Assembly: GCF_009828065.1 (NCBI RefSeq)
Contig: NZ_WTYK01000005.1
Span: forward strand, 1-64,000
Length of the DNA stretch: 64,000 nucleotides
Direction: 5' to 3'
Source of the DNA: Croceibacterium soli
Lineage (GTDB): Bacteria > Pseudomonadota > Alphaproteobacteria > Sphingomonadales > Sphingomonadaceae
This document shows, piece after piece, positions 35,101 through 43,800 of this stretch (positions are counted from its first letter, which is position 1; each line of letters starts with the position of its first letter). The notes under the pieces were generated by a model, which searched no databases, was not told the DNA's origin, and saw only the letters and a program-made list of their open reading frames with translations. The position numbers and the translations under genes are program-made.

Positions 35101-38100
35101 CGGAGCGAAGCTGCCGCCCGGGGAAACCGCCACATCGACCGTTCCATCCAGCGTCAGGTCGCCGGCGACATCGACCACGTCGTTGAGCGGGCTTCCGGGC
35201 GCATTCGCCTCGCCGAACTGGGCCAGGAATCGACTGGACGAGCTCGCGGACCGCAAGTCGCCGCCGATGGTCAGCGCGCCGACCCCGTTGCTGCCGGGCG
35301 CCAGCGTAGCGAAGTCCCCCAGGACGACGTCGCCGCCGATCGTGCCGGTGCCGCCGAGGGTTGCGCCGAGGACGGAAGTTCCGGCCGTTACCGCACTGTT
35401 GTCGCCGTCGATCAGCAGCGTGCCGCCGCCGCCGACGCTGGTGCCGCCGGCATAGCTGTTCGTCCCCGACAGGATGAGCGTGCCGCCGCCCGCCACGTCG
35501 AGACTGCCCGTGCCAACGATATCTCCGGCCAGGGCGAGCGTGGTGCCCGCATCCGGGGCGATACTCGCCAGACCGACGAGGGTGACGCCCCGCGCGCTGG
35601 CCATATCCGCGCTGGTCCGCAGCGTGCCGCTGTCCAGCGTCAGCCCGCCCGCAGCGTCGCCTAGGTTGGCATCGCTCGAAACCTGGAGCGTGCCGGTCCG
35701 GACGGTCGTGCCCCCCAAGTAGCTGTTGACGCCGGTAAGCGTCAGCGTGCCGGCACCAGCCTGGGTCAGCGATCCGGTGCCGGAAACGAGCCCGCCGAAA
35801 GTCACATCGTCGGACCGGTCGAACACCAGTGCGGCATCGTTGACCACATCGCCGAGGATGCTGCCCGACGTGCCGCCGTCGCCGATCCGCAATGTGCCCG
35901 CGCCAACCGTGGTCCCGCCGGCGTAATCGTTCGTACCCGTGAGGACGAGTGTGCCCGCGCCCGTCTTGGCGAGCGCACCGGTGCCGGTGATCGTGCCCGA
36001 CCAGGTGAGGTCGGCATCGGTCTGGATCGTGCCCCCGCCCGCCTCCAGCGTCGCCGCTCGTGAGGTTGCGAACGCCGCCGCGTTCCTCAGCCTACCGCTA
36101 TCGAAAGTGATCGCGCCGGCCGCGTCGCCGAGGTTCGCGTCGCTGGAGACGACCAGCGTCCCGCCGTCGATCGCCGTGCCGCCGGCATAGTCGTTGGTGC
36201 CGGTCAGAAGGAGCGAGCCAGTGCCCGTCTTGGTGAGCAGGCCGGCACCGGTGATCGTGCCCGTCCAGGTGAGCTCGGCATCGGTGTGGATCGTGCCGCC
36301 GCCCGCCTCCAGGATCGCGGCGCGGGCGGTTGTGAACGCCGCCGTGTTCCTGAGCAAGCCGCCGTCCAGGGTGAGGGAGCTCGCCACGTCGCCCAGGTTC
36401 GCGTCGCTCGAGACCACCAGCGCCGCGCCGCTGATCCTAGTCCCGCCGGTGTAGCTGCTGGCGCCGGTAAACTCGTAGATTGCACCGCCAGTCAGGTTCA
36501 CGGCGCCGGCGCCGCTGATCGCGCCTCCGTAGCTCAGCGCGCCTGTGCGGTCGAAGGTCAGCGTGCCGTTGTTGACGATATGGCCGGCGATCGAGCCGGT
36601 CGCGCCGCCATCGCCGATCCGCATGGTGCCTGCGATGACCGTGCCGCCCGTGTGGGCGGCGTCGCCGGTCAGCGTCAGGGTGCCGGTACCCGTTTTAGTG
36701 AGCATCCCCGCACCGGAGAGGGCGCCGGACAGGGTCAGGGTCGTTCCGGGATCGGTCCGCACCGTGCTGCCGCTGTTGATCGCGACGTTGCGCGCGCTGA
36801 CCATCGTGGCCGTGGTGTGGAGCGTTCCGCCTTCGAGGCTGAGGCCGCCCGATGCTGCGCCGAGGTTGCCGTCGCTCGATATGCGAAGCGTGCCGCTGAA
36901 GACCGCGGTGCCGCCGGTGTAGCTGTTGGTGCCCGTGAGCACGAGCGTGCCGCCGTCGGCTTTGGCGAGCTGCCCCGTTCCGCCGAGCGCGGCGCCGATC
37001 GTGGCGATGTAGCCGGTCTCGGCCGGAGTGCCGTCACCCACCTGGATGACCGTCTGCGGCTCGACCAGGTTGATCGGATCGCCCTCGATCACATAGCCAC
37101 TGGTGATGAACTGGAACCCCGAGACATTGATCGCCCCGAGGTCCTCGTCGACAGTCACAGTACCGGCGGCGCCCTGGAACACGGGGATCGAGCTATCGAG
37201 ATAGCCGCCGTTGGGCGTGCCCAGCTCGTCCGCCCAGTTGTCGTTGCCGCTGCTCGCCTGCCAGGTGCCAGCGCCGCCATCGATCACGCCGTTGTCCTTC
37301 GGGCCGGCGCTGCCGTCCCAATAGCGCAGCACGAGGCCCTGGGTGTTGATCAGGTTCACCTGGTTGGCCACCGACGTCTGGATCGTCAGCCCGGCCGGCG
37401 CGCCGGCGATGTCGAGCATGTTGTCGGTGAGTGTGCCGGCATAGTTGAACAGGCGGTAGATCCCCCTGCCGAAGGCACCGCCAATGGACTCGGTGATGTT
37501 CAGCGTGCCGTCGAGGATCAGGTCGCCGCCGACGTTGACCAGATCGTTGTACGTACCGCCCGCGACATTGGCTTCGCCGAGCTCGAAATCGAGCTGTGCG
37601 GCGGGATCGAGGAACAGGTCGCCGGCAATGGTAAGCGTGCCGGGGCTGTTGCCGGGCGACAGGGTTGCCCCGGCGGCCATCACCACGTCGCCGCCGATCG
37701 TGCCGCTCCCCCCAAGCGTCGCACCGGCGCTGACGGTCGTGAAGCCCGTCGCCCCCGACTGGTTGCCGTTGATCAGGAGCGTGCCGGCGGCCACGCTCGT
37801 CCGGCCGGCATAGCCGTTGTCGCCGGTCAGGATCAGCGTGCCGCCGCCGAACTTCAGTACGCGGCCGGTCCCGGTGATCGTCCCGGCGTAAGTCTGCGTG
37901 CCGGGGCTGTTGAAGTGCACTTGCCCGTGGTCGACGATGTCGCTGGTGACCGACCCCGCGGTCACGCCGTCGCCGAGCGCCAGCACGCCGGCCTCGACCG
38001 TCGTTCCGCCGGAGAAGTCGTGCGCGCCGGTCAACGTCAGGGTGCCGCCAAGCGTCTTGTGAAGCGCTTCGAACCCATCGACCTGCGCCACGGTCAGCGC

Positions 38101-41100
38101 GCGATTGGCGGCGTTGTTCACTTGCAGGGTATCGGCCCCGTCGCCGCCGACGACCCCACCGGTCAGCACCGCCGGATCATCGAGGACGAGCCGGTCGTCG
38201 CCGGCGCCGAGGGCGAGCGTCCCGCCAACGGTGTCGAGCGTGCCCGCGAGCGCCACCGTGTCGCCGCCGCCCCCGAGATCGCCGTTGCCACGCAGCGTAC
38301 CGCCACTGTTGACGGTGATCGTGCTCGCGCCGGCATTGCCCGTGAGAGCGGACGACGCTCCGGCGGTCGCACCTTCGACCATGCCGTTGACGGCGAGCGT
38401 GCCGTCGCCGTTCATCGCCAGCGTCGCCGTCCGCAGCGTGCCGTCCACCTGCAGCGTGCCGTCGTCGACACGGGCCGCGCCGATGCTGTTGCCGGCCGCG
38501 GTCAGCACGGTGGTTCCCGTGCCGATCTGCGCGATCGAACCCAGGCCGCTCAGCGTGCCGGCGAAGCCGAACGCGTCGTTCCGGTTGAACGACAGCGTCG
38601 ACGTGACCTTGTCGACGATGACGTTGCCCGCCCCGGCGTTCCCGGTGTTGCCGCCGTTGCCGATGACGAGATTGCCGTCGTTGATCACCGTGTTGCCGGT
38701 GAACGTGTTGTCGCCGGTCAGCACCCAGGTCCCGCTGTCGTTCTTCGCCAGCGTGGTGATGCCGGTGCCGGCGTTGCGCAGCGATCCCGCAAGCGTGTTG
38801 TTGCCGGTGTTCGTGCCGCCCAGCGCGACGACATAGTTGGCATTGTTGGTCTGCAGCGTCACCGGGCCCGTATCGGTGAAGACGATCGCGCCGGTGCCGG
38901 AGGATTCGATGATCGTGTTGCCGGCGGACAGGGTGAACAGACGGTTGGTGGTGTCCCCCGCGCCGGTGTAGCGCAGGGTGGAGTTGTTGCCGATGACCAG
39001 GTTGGTCGCGGAGGCCGTCGATGCGCCGATACTGCTGGCGAAGCCCCCGTTGGACAGCTTGTCGACGCCGAGCACGCCGCCGCTGATCGTGGTGATGCCG
39101 GTGTAGGTGCTGTTCGGATTGGTCAGCACCCAAGTGCCGGCATCGGTCTTTGTGAGCGCAGTCCTGCCGGTGCCGTTGTCGGCGATCAGCCCAGCGAGGA
39201 GGTTGTTGCCCGTGTTGGTGCCGCGCAGCGTCAGCGTTCGGGCAGCGTTGGTGCCGGTCAGCGCGATGGGCGCCGTGCTGGTGAAGGCAATCGCGCCGGT
39301 TCCCGACGCGTACAGACTGCCTCCGCCGGTCCCGAGCGTGAATTGCCGGTTCGTGCTGCCGCCCGAACCCAGGTATCGTAGCGAGCTGCCGCCGCTGATC
39401 ACGAGATTGGCCGCCCCGGAACCCGACGCGCCGATCGAGCTGTTGCTGCCGCCATCCGCAAGGCAGTGGACCTGGAGCACGCTCGCGCCGCTGATCGTCG
39501 TGGTGCCCGAATAGCTGCTCGCACAGCCGGAGAGGGTCTGCGTGCCGCCCGCACCCCGGACCAGGTTGCCGGTGCCGATGATCGCGCCGGAGTAGACGCC
39601 GCCGTTGCTGTCGATCGTCAGCGTGGCGTTGGTGAGATTGACGGTCCTGTTGGCCGGTGCTGCGGCTTCGTGCAGGTAGTCGGCGGTGATGTTGAAGCCG
39701 TTGAGGTCGAGCGTCGTATTGGCGCCGTCGAGCCGGATGCCGCTTGTTCCGAATGCGGTGCTCGACCCGGCCCGTACCGTGCCGCCCGCGATGATGGTCG
39801 CCCCGCCGTAAGTGTTATTGCCCGACAGGATCAGGGTCCCGGCCCCGCTTTTGGTCACGGAGGTGCCGGCAACCTGCCCCGCGAACCCGAGAACGGTTCC
39901 GGCCGTGGAGACGTTGATCGTACCGTTCGTCGTCTGGAAGCCGCGGTTGGTGACCACGTTTCCGCCGGTGTATTGGAGCGTGCCGTTGATCAGGAGGTTG
40001 GTGGGCCCGCTGGTCGACGCGCCGATATCGCTGGCAACCCCGCCGTTCCGCAGGCAGGCCACGCTCAAGGTGCTGTCGATCCTGGTCACGCCGGTGTATG
40101 CGCTCGTGCAGCCGCTCATCGTCTGCGTGCCGGCAAGGACGGTCAGGCCGCCGGTGCCGCTCACCGTGCCGCTGAACGATCCCGTGCCGTTCGTGGTCAG
40201 GGTACCCGAGCCGAGGGTTACGGTGCCGCCGCCGTTGAGCCCGCGCACGGTGTTGCCGAGATTCGCGAGATCGAGGGTCGCGCCCGAATTGACTGTCATG
40301 GTCCAGGAGCCGAACGCGCTCGTCGAGCAAGCCCGCAGGGTTCCGGCGGCCACCGTCGTCCCGCCGCTGTAGCTGTTGCTGCCGCACAGGATCAGAGTGC
40401 CGGCGCCGTTCTTGGTCAGTGCACCCGCGCCCACGACGCCGCTGCTGCCGATCGTCAGGGCCGTGCCCAGTTGCGTGACGTCGAGGGCCCCGCTGCCCCC
40501 GCTCAGCGTGAAGCCGCGGTCGGTGCTGCCCGTAGCGCCGGTGTATTCGAGCTCGCCGCCATTCTGCAGCACCAGGTTCGCGGAAGCCGCGCTCGAAGCA
40601 CCGATGCCGCTGGCGAGCCCGCCGTTCGCAAGATTGTCGACCGACAACGTGCCGGCGATGGTAGTCACGCCGACATAGTCGTTCCCGCCGTTGGAAAGCG
40701 TGAGCCGGCCCGCGCCGGTCTTGGTCAGCCCTTGATCGTCGGTGCTGGTGACCAGGCCCTGGAATTCGACCGTGGTGCCGGAGCTCACCTCGATCGAGGG
40801 AACTCCGAGACCGGCGTTCACCAGCGTGAAGCCCCGGTCGGTGATCGCGTCCGTAGCGCCGACATATTGGAGGGCGCCGCCCTGCAGCACGAGGTTGGCG
40901 GAGTCGGCGCTGGAGGCGCCGATCGAGCTGGCGGAGCCACCATTGGCCAGGGTGCCGATCAGCAGGTTCCCCTGGCTGAGCGTCGTGACCCCGGTGTAGC
41001 TGTTGAGTCCGCCCAGCTGGACCCGGCCCGTGCCGCCCTTGGTGAAGCCCGTGGCGCCGCCATTGTCGACGATAGTGGAGCCGATCGTCAGGACGCTGGT

Positions 41101-43800
41101 GCTGTTCTGCTGCACGCTCACGGTGCCGCCACCCGCAGCGCCGGTGACCCGGCCGCCCGTGATCGTCAGGAAGCGCCCAGCGACGGAGGGGGTGACCAGG
41201 ATGGCTCCGTCTATGCCCAGCGTCTGTCCGTTGGCGACGGTAACCGTCGAATGGGCGTTCGCGTTATAGCGCAGGCCGGCGATCTGGACGCTGCTGCCTA
41301 TGGTGCCGAAGAAAGGCGTGTTGGCAACGTTCTGATCGTCGTTGATGAACTCGGTGGCCGACCAGGTCCCCGCGTCGTCCTTGTTGGTATAGTCGGTGTT
41401 GTCGAAAGCAACGATCCGGCCGGCCACGACTTTTGCGAAATTGGCGTTGTCGATCATCGCCCAGTCGCCCAGCTTGCCGTCCGCGTTGGACGTCGTCAGG
41501 ACAGCATTGCCGCTGCCATCCGGCATCAGGTCGAAATTGACCGTACCGCCCGTGCGGCTGATCGCCCCCAGGTAGAGGTTGAGCGTGCCGCCGGTAAGCA
41601 CCTCGGCCCTGACCGTGTTGGCGCCCGAGGTGATGTTCAGGCCGCCGATGGTCTGGTTGTTGGTCTCGCCCGCCGCGCCTTTGACGTGCAGCATGCTGCC
41701 GTTCGACAAGGTGATCGCCGACGAAGCCGACAGGATGTTGTCGTTGATCGAGCCCGAGAGGCTGAAGTCCGCCTTCAGCGTGCCCGCTTGCACGCTGGTG
41801 GGGCCGGTAAAGCTGCTGGCGCCGGTCAGCGTCAGCACGCCGAGCCCCTGCTTGGTGAGCGCACCCGAGCCGGTGAAGGCGCCGCTGTAACTCTGGGCGG
41901 CCGCGTTGGTGATGGTGACCGCGCCCGATGGCGTCGGGCTGGCGCCGCTGCCCAGGGAGATCGTGCCGCCATTGCCGGCGATCGTCGTCAGCGCCAGGCT
42001 GGCGCCGTTGAGGTCCAAGGTCCCCCCGTCGGTCCTGACCGACGTCGTCCCGCTGAGCGCGGTAGTGCGGGCCGCCCGCAAGGTTCCGTTCTGGACGTTG
42101 ACCGCCCCGGTGAAGCTGTTGTCGGCGTCCAGTTCCCAGGTTCCGGGACCGTTCATGGTCAGGCCGCCGGTTCCGGTGATGGCCCCTGTGATCCGGTTGG
42201 CTCCACCCGTGTAGGACCCGCCGAGCGTCGGGGTGGAGTTGGTGACGGTGACCGGTCCTTCGAGCGTCATCGCGCCCGTGCCGTCGTTTAGGAGCGAGCC
42301 GGTCAGGCTCCAGGTGCGATCGGTGCTCGTCGCGCCGCCGGTGTAGCTGAGGACACCGGCGACCCAGATGTCCGAACCCGCTCCCAGGGAGCTCACCACT
42401 CCGCTGTTCTGGATCGACGCGGCCTTGACGGTGACGTTCGTGATCAGGGCTGCGCCCGTGAAGCTGTTCTGCGTGCCGAGCGTGATGATGCGGCTGGCGC
42501 CCGTTCCCGCGAACTCGACCGTTCGGGCATTGTTGGAGCTGATCACGCCCAGCGCGTCGATGTCGCCCGTTCCGGCCCAGAGGCCCATCGATTCCGGCAG
42601 GCGGGTCCCGATGCCCTCGATGTCGCCGGTCAGCGTCAGCTTCGCGCCGTTGCTGCTGGCGTTTCCGATGAAGACGCCTTCTCCGCTGGGACCGCCGTTC
42701 GGCGCCCCTGGCTCGATCACCCACTTGCGATCGGTGCTGGCGGGGCCGGCGCCGGTGTAGCTGAAGAAGTCGTCGTCAGCGCGCTCTCCTGCGAAGGCGG
42801 CATGGCTCCAGCCCTGGATGTGGATCGTGTCCCCGGCCCCGACGGCGCTTGCGAGGCCGGCATCGGCGATGGACGAGAAACTGGCGGTGGCATCGTTCAC
42901 GAACACGCGGACGTTGCCGGTGAAGTCGTTGGTGTCGTCGCTCAGCGTCACGCCGCCGTAGACCAGAAGAGAGCCCGCGCCGGTGAAGTGCCCGCTCCCC
43001 GCCTGGCCCTGGATCCCCCCTTCGCCGCTCACCAGGTCGATCGTGCGGCCGGCCAGGCTCACGCTGCTGTTGAGCAGCGCATTGGTCGAGAGATTGATCG
43101 CGTTGCTCGCGTTCCCCAGCGCAGAGGCATGGCTGACCGTCAGGGTGCCGGTCGTCACGTTGATGTCACCGGTGAAGGTGTTGGCGCCGCCGAGCGTCAA
43201 GGACGCTCCCGTGACATCCACGTCCCCGGAGAACGTGTTGCTTCCGGAGAGGACCAGGCTCCCCCCGGTAACGTCGAAGCTGTTGGCGAACGTGTTGTTG
43301 CCGGTCAGCGTCAGCGTGCCGGTCCCGGTCTTCGTCAGGCCGGACAGGCCGTTGATCGTGGAAGCTATCGTTGCGTTGCCGGCGCCCCCGATCGTCGGTG
43401 TCGTCCCGCCGAGCGTAAGCGTGCCGCCCGTCAGGACGTAATTGTGCGAGTTGAATGTGATGTTGTGAACGGTGATCGGGGTACCAAGCGTCACTGTGCC
43501 CGCAGTGCTGCCGAAGATCGCGTTGTCGAGCAGTGAGTTGTCCCAGACGCTATAAGGGCCGCTGATGCCGTTGGTGTTGGGGCTCCAGGTCTGGCTGGCC
43601 GGAACCGGATCGGTGCTCCAGGTGCCGGTGCCGCCGTTGCCGCTGTTCGTGCCGTTGGCGTCCCAGTTGCGGTTCGCATCCTGCGCCAGTGCTGCCGTCG
43701 GCAGCGCCATCAGCACCGCCGTCAGCGAAGCGCCGCAGAGCAGGCGTGCCGATGTCCTCATCCCGCCGCGGCGGCCGGCATGCTTGCTCTTCAGCCTCAT
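29167..43800 (-). CDS. Giant autotransporter adhesin with PATR beta-strand repeats
   Basis: A 4,877-residue type V-secreted surface protein. After a signal peptide (LMALPTAALAQ), nearly the whole passenger consists of autotransporter-associated beta-strand repeats with the hallmark GTLTLTG.N.YTGGT, predicting a very long beta-helix. Five larger modules beginning with a WDG.AGP motif and ending with VGDG are spaced along the C-terminal half (near 37312, 34950, 33371, 32210 and 31311). The last 290 or so residues (about 29167-30050) are the outer-membrane barrel (SGFTQGGAGMWGRAEG, ending FRMRF). AAGGGG precedes the chosen ATG; a start 27 bases upstream is weaker. No frameshift is apparent in 14.6 kb. 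Adhesion or aggregation is the usual role of such proteins. A putative regulatory motif lies 278 bases upstream. Confidence 0.93.
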   Translation of the reverse strand: MRLKSKHAGRRGGMRTSARLLCGASLTAVLMALPTAALAQDANRNWDANGTNSGNGGTGTWSTDPVPASQTWSPNTNGISGPYSVWDNSLLDNAIFGSTAGTVTLGTPITVHNITFNSHNYVLTGGTLTLGGTTPTIGGAGNATIASTINGLSGLTKTGTGTLTLTGNNTFANSFDVTGGSLVLSGSNTFSGDVDVTGASLTLGGANTFTGDINVTTGTLTVSHASALGNASNAINLSTNALLNSSVSLAGRTIDLVSGEGGIQGQAGSGHFTGAGSLLVYGGVTLSDDTNDFTGNVRVFVNDATASFSSIADAGLASAVGAGDTIHIQGWSHAAFAGERADDDFFSYTGAGPASTDRKWVIEPGAPNGGPSGEGVFIGNASSNGAKLTLTGDIEGIGTRLPESMGLWAGTGDIDALGVISSNNARTVEFAGTGASRIITLGTQNSFTGAALITNVTVKAASIQNSGVVSSLGAGSDIWVAGVLSYTGGATSTDRTWSLTGSLLNDGTGAMTLEGPVTVTNSTPTLGGSYTGGANRITGAITGTGGLTMNGPGTWELDADNSFTGAVNVQNGTLRAARTTALSGTTSVRTDGGTLDLNGASLALTTIAGNGGTISLGSGASPTPSGAVTITNAAAQSYSGAFTGSGALTKQGLGVLTLTGASSFTGPTSVQAGTLKADFSLSGSINDNILSASSAITLSNGSMLHVKGAAGETNNQTIGGLNITSGANTVRAEVLTGGTLNLYLGAISRTGGTVNFDLMPDGSGNAVLTTSNADGKLGDWAMIDNANFAKVVAGRIVAFDNTDYTNKDDAGTWSATEFINDDQNVANTPFFGTIGSSVQIAGLRYNANAHSTVTVANGQTLGIDGAILVTPSVAGRFLTITGGRVTGAAGGGTVSVQQNSTSVLTIGSTIVDNGGATGFTKGGTGRVQLGGLNSYTGVTTLSQGNLLIGTLANGGSASSIGASSADSANLVLQGGALQYVGATDAITDRGFTLVNAGLGVPSIEVSSGTTVEFQGLVTSTDDQGLTKTGAGRLTLSNGGNDYVGVTTIAGTLSVDNLANGGLASGIGASSAASANLVLQNGGELEYTGATGSTDRGFTLSGGSGALDVTQLGTALTIGSSGVVGAGALTKNGAGTLILCGSNSYSGGTTVAAGTLRACSTSAFGSWTMTVNSGATLDLANLGNTVRGLNGGGTVTLGSGTLTTNGTGSFSGTVSGTGGLTVLAGTQTMSGCTSAYTGVTRIDSTLSVACLRNGGVASDIGASTSGPTNLLINGTLQYTGGNVVTNRGFQTTNGTINVSTAGTVLGFAGQVAGTSVTKSGAGTLILSGNNTYGGATIIAGGTVRAGSSTAFGTSGIRLDGANTTLDLNGFNITADYLHEAAAPANRTVNLTNATLTIDSNGGVYSGAIIGTGNLVRGAGGTQTLSGCASSYSGTTTISGASVLQVHCLADGGSNSSIGASGSGAANLVISGGSSLRYLGSGGSTNRQFTLGTGGGSLYASGTGAIAFTSTAPIALTGTNAARTLTLRGTNTGNNLLAGLIADNGTGRTALTKTDAGTWVLTNPNSTYTGITTISGGVLGVDKLSNGGFASSIGASTASATNLVIGNNSTLRYTGAGDTTNRLFTLSAGNTIIESSGTGAIVFTDTGPVTLQTNNANYVVALGGTNTGNNTLAGSLRNAGTGITTLAKNDSGTWVLTGDNTFTGNTVINDGNLVIGNGGNTGNAGAGNVIVDKVTSTLSFNRNDAFGFAGTLSGLGSIAQIGTGTTVLTAAGNSIGAARVDDGTLQVDGTLRTATLAMNGDGTLAVNGMVEGATAGASSALTGNAGASTITVNSGGTLRGNGDLGGGGDTVALAGTLDTVGGTLALGAGDDRLVLDDPAVLTGGVVGGDGADTLQVNNAANRALTVAQVDGFEALHKTLGGTLTLTGAHDFSGGTTVEAGVLALGDGVTAGSVTSDIVDHGQVHFNSPGTQTYAGTITGTGRVLKFGGGTLILTGDNGYAGRTSVAAGTLLINGNQSGATGFTTVSAGATLGGSGTIGGDVVMAAGATLSPGNSPGTLTIAGDLFLDPAAQLDFELGEANVAGGTYNDLVNVGGDLILDGTLNITESIGGAFGRGIYRLFNYAGTLTDNMLDIAGAPAGLTIQTSVANQVNLINTQGLVLRYWDGSAGPKDNGVIDGGAGTWQASSGNDNWADELGTPNGGYLDSSIPVFQGAAGTVTVDEDLGAINVSGFQFITSGYVIEGDPINLVEPQTVIQVGDGTPAETGYIATIGAALGGTGQLAKADGGTLVLTGTNSYTGGTAVFSGTLRISSDGNLGAASGGLSLEGGTLHTTATMVSARNVAINSGSTVRTDPGTTLTLSGALSGAGMLTKTGTGTLTLTGDAAHTGGTVIAGTMRIGDGGATGSIAGHIVNNGTLTFDRTGALSYGGAISGAGAVNLTGGAIYEFTGASSYTGGTRISGAALVVSSDANLGDVASSLTLDGGLLRNTAAFTTARAAILEAGGGTIHTDAELTWTGTITGAGLLTKTGTGSLLLTGTNDYAGGTAIDGGTLVVSSDANLGDAAGAITFDSGRLRNAAAFATSRAATLEAGGGTIQTDADLTWSGTITGTGALAKTGAGTLVLTGTNDYAGGTTVGAGTLRIGDGGTSGSILGDVVNDAALVFDRSDDVTFGGLVSGTGSLTQAGAGTLTLTGVNSYLGGTTVRTGTLQVSSDANLGDAAGGLTLDSGTLRTSADMASARGVTLVGLASIAPDAGTTLALAGDIVGTGSLDVAGGGTLILSGTNSYAGGTSVGGGGTLLIDGDNSAVTAGTSVLGATLGGTGTIGGDVVLGDFATLAPGSNGVGALTIGGDLRSASSSSRFLAQFGEANAPGSPLNDVVDVAGDLTLDGTVDVAVSPGGSFAPGVYRMFDYGGILTDNGMTVGLLPSGTAFVQTAILQQVNLVNTAGLTLDFWDGGAGPKNDGLIQGGSGTWRVSGGENNWSDLGGSMNADYADGSFAIFQGTGGTVTIDDAGGAVSAAGMQFAADGYVIAGDMLTLTGTDAFVRVGDGSASDSGITTTIGASLTGSAGLVKDLAGTLVLTGANSYTGGTAIEGGTLRISADSNLGDAAGGLSLDGGTLNTTATLTSNRAVTLAGAGTFLADGPTTLTLGGVVAGGGALTKDGAGTLVLAAANGYAGGTTIAAGTLQIGAGGTAGSIGGDVVNNGALAFNRSNDLTFAGAITGGGAVDQIGAGTTILTADSSYTGGTTIDVGTLRLGAGGTTGGITGDVLNDGALVFDRSNAVTFAGLISGSGTLEQAGSGTTILTGSNSYAGATTVSGGTLLINGDQSAAAGHTIVNVGGSLGGVGTIGGNVSVNDGATLTPGDAIGAGTLTINGDLGLTAGSRLAFDFGQSNVVGGPLNDLVSIGGDLTLGGTIDVAVSPGGSFDVGVYRVMSYGGTLTDNGLAIGTMPAGAIVAVQTTIAGQVNLVNSAGATLAFWDGAAGPKLNGFVDGGNGLWQNSAGNDNWADSAGAFNGPFSDGQFAIFSAAAGTVTVDNSLGAVAAAGMQFASGGYRIAGQDIVLVGPQSVIRVGDGTAAGSGFVATIDAALTGDSQLVKTDLGTLVLGGTNSYTGGTLIDLGTLRIASDASLGAAAGVLGLDGATLHTTASFSSGRTVDLIGTGTFVTDADTSLALAGALTGAGNLIKDGAGTLALDGTSNHTGTTTVRAGSLFINGDLSLATGLTSAASGSMLGGTGIIGGDVVVADGGTLAPGISAGTLTINGSLSLSAGSVLNFEFGEADAVGGALNDLVTIGGDLVLDGTINVAVPVGGTFGPGLYRVFDYGGTLTDNGLALGTLPPGHVSVQTAIAGQVNLVNTAGQTLNFWDGDAGPKNNGAVDGGSGIWRVGGGSANWTSASGSLNADYAQGGFAIFAGAPGTVTVDSAGGDVLASGLQFATDGYVLQGDALTLTGSETIVQVGDGSAASAGYAATVASELAGSGGLAKTGAGTLILSGAGSYIGATSVGAGTLLVNGNYAGAVGATTVAGGASIGGTGTIGGDVALLDGATLTPGAGGAGTLTIAGDLSLAAGATLAYEFGQAGAAGGGLNDLVDVGGNLILDGTIDVTVSAGGAFDIGVYRVFDYGGALTDNGLALGILPAGSNVAVQTSVAGQVNLVNAVDSAIAFWDGAAGPRNNGAIEGGSGTWQNRSGNDNWANAQGAVNAAYRDGLFAVFGAAGGTVTIDDSLGAVTAAGMQFAADGYRLTGDELVLMGPQAMVRVGDGSAAGAGFTATIDAALSGDTQLVKTDAGTLVLGGTNSYTGGTAINGGTLQIASDANLGAAAGAVTMSGGTLATSATLTSARVFALTGAGTIAPASGTVFTLSGRITGAGALTTAGGTLVLTGDSSAYAGSTQVQGTLVVNGSLCGDVNVLAGARLGGTGTICTTVNAGTIATGNSIGTLTVAGDYTGTGGALEVEAELGGDASPSDRLVVTGNTFGSTAVTVINTGGLGAQTVEGIKIVDVGGSSAGTFTLNGDYQFEGSPAVVAGAFGYRLFQGGASTPADGDWYLRSALLDGPGEPQAPLYQPGVPLYESYAGTLQKLNGLATLQERVGNRRWSGFTQGGAGMWGRAEGRRFRPTVAVSTSGTDVDTDTWGLQVGLDKALRDSSTGTLIAGVNARHGSADARVRSRFGNGEIDTHSYGIGATLTWYGSDGLYADAQAQLSWFESDLDSAVLGSLASDSDGSGEAFSFEIGHRLPLGGRLSVTPQAQIVYSNVRFDTFTDPHDAAVSSRDGESLRGRVGLSIDHENSWEQPSGGTVRNHVYGIVNLEYEMLGSTIVDVSGTPLLRRERRLSSEVGLGLSHTWNEGRFTLFSEVSANTAVSDFGNSNGFKADAGFRMRF
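30980..37340 (-). repeat. Five long coding modules (WDG.AGP to VGDG) in the autotransporter
   Basis: Each module of about 115 residues has the order WDG.AGP.N.G.I.GG.GTW, then NDNWAD or similar, a short F.IF segment, GTVTVD, a GMQFA.DGY segment and VRVGDG. Each is preceded by a segment like GVYRVFDYGGTLTDNG. Spacing between modules shrinks toward the C-terminus (about 2.4, 1.6, 1.2 and 0.9 kb), because fewer beta-strand repeats lie between later copies. Confidence 0.75.

Noticed and set aside
30631-35664. 1,677-codon open frame on the plus strand inside the autotransporter gene
   Set aside because: It is antisense to a clear repeat adhesin; the translation is low-complexity Arg/Ala-rich and reflects GC-rich codon periodicity. 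The same applies to 36286-39381 and 39466-42291.
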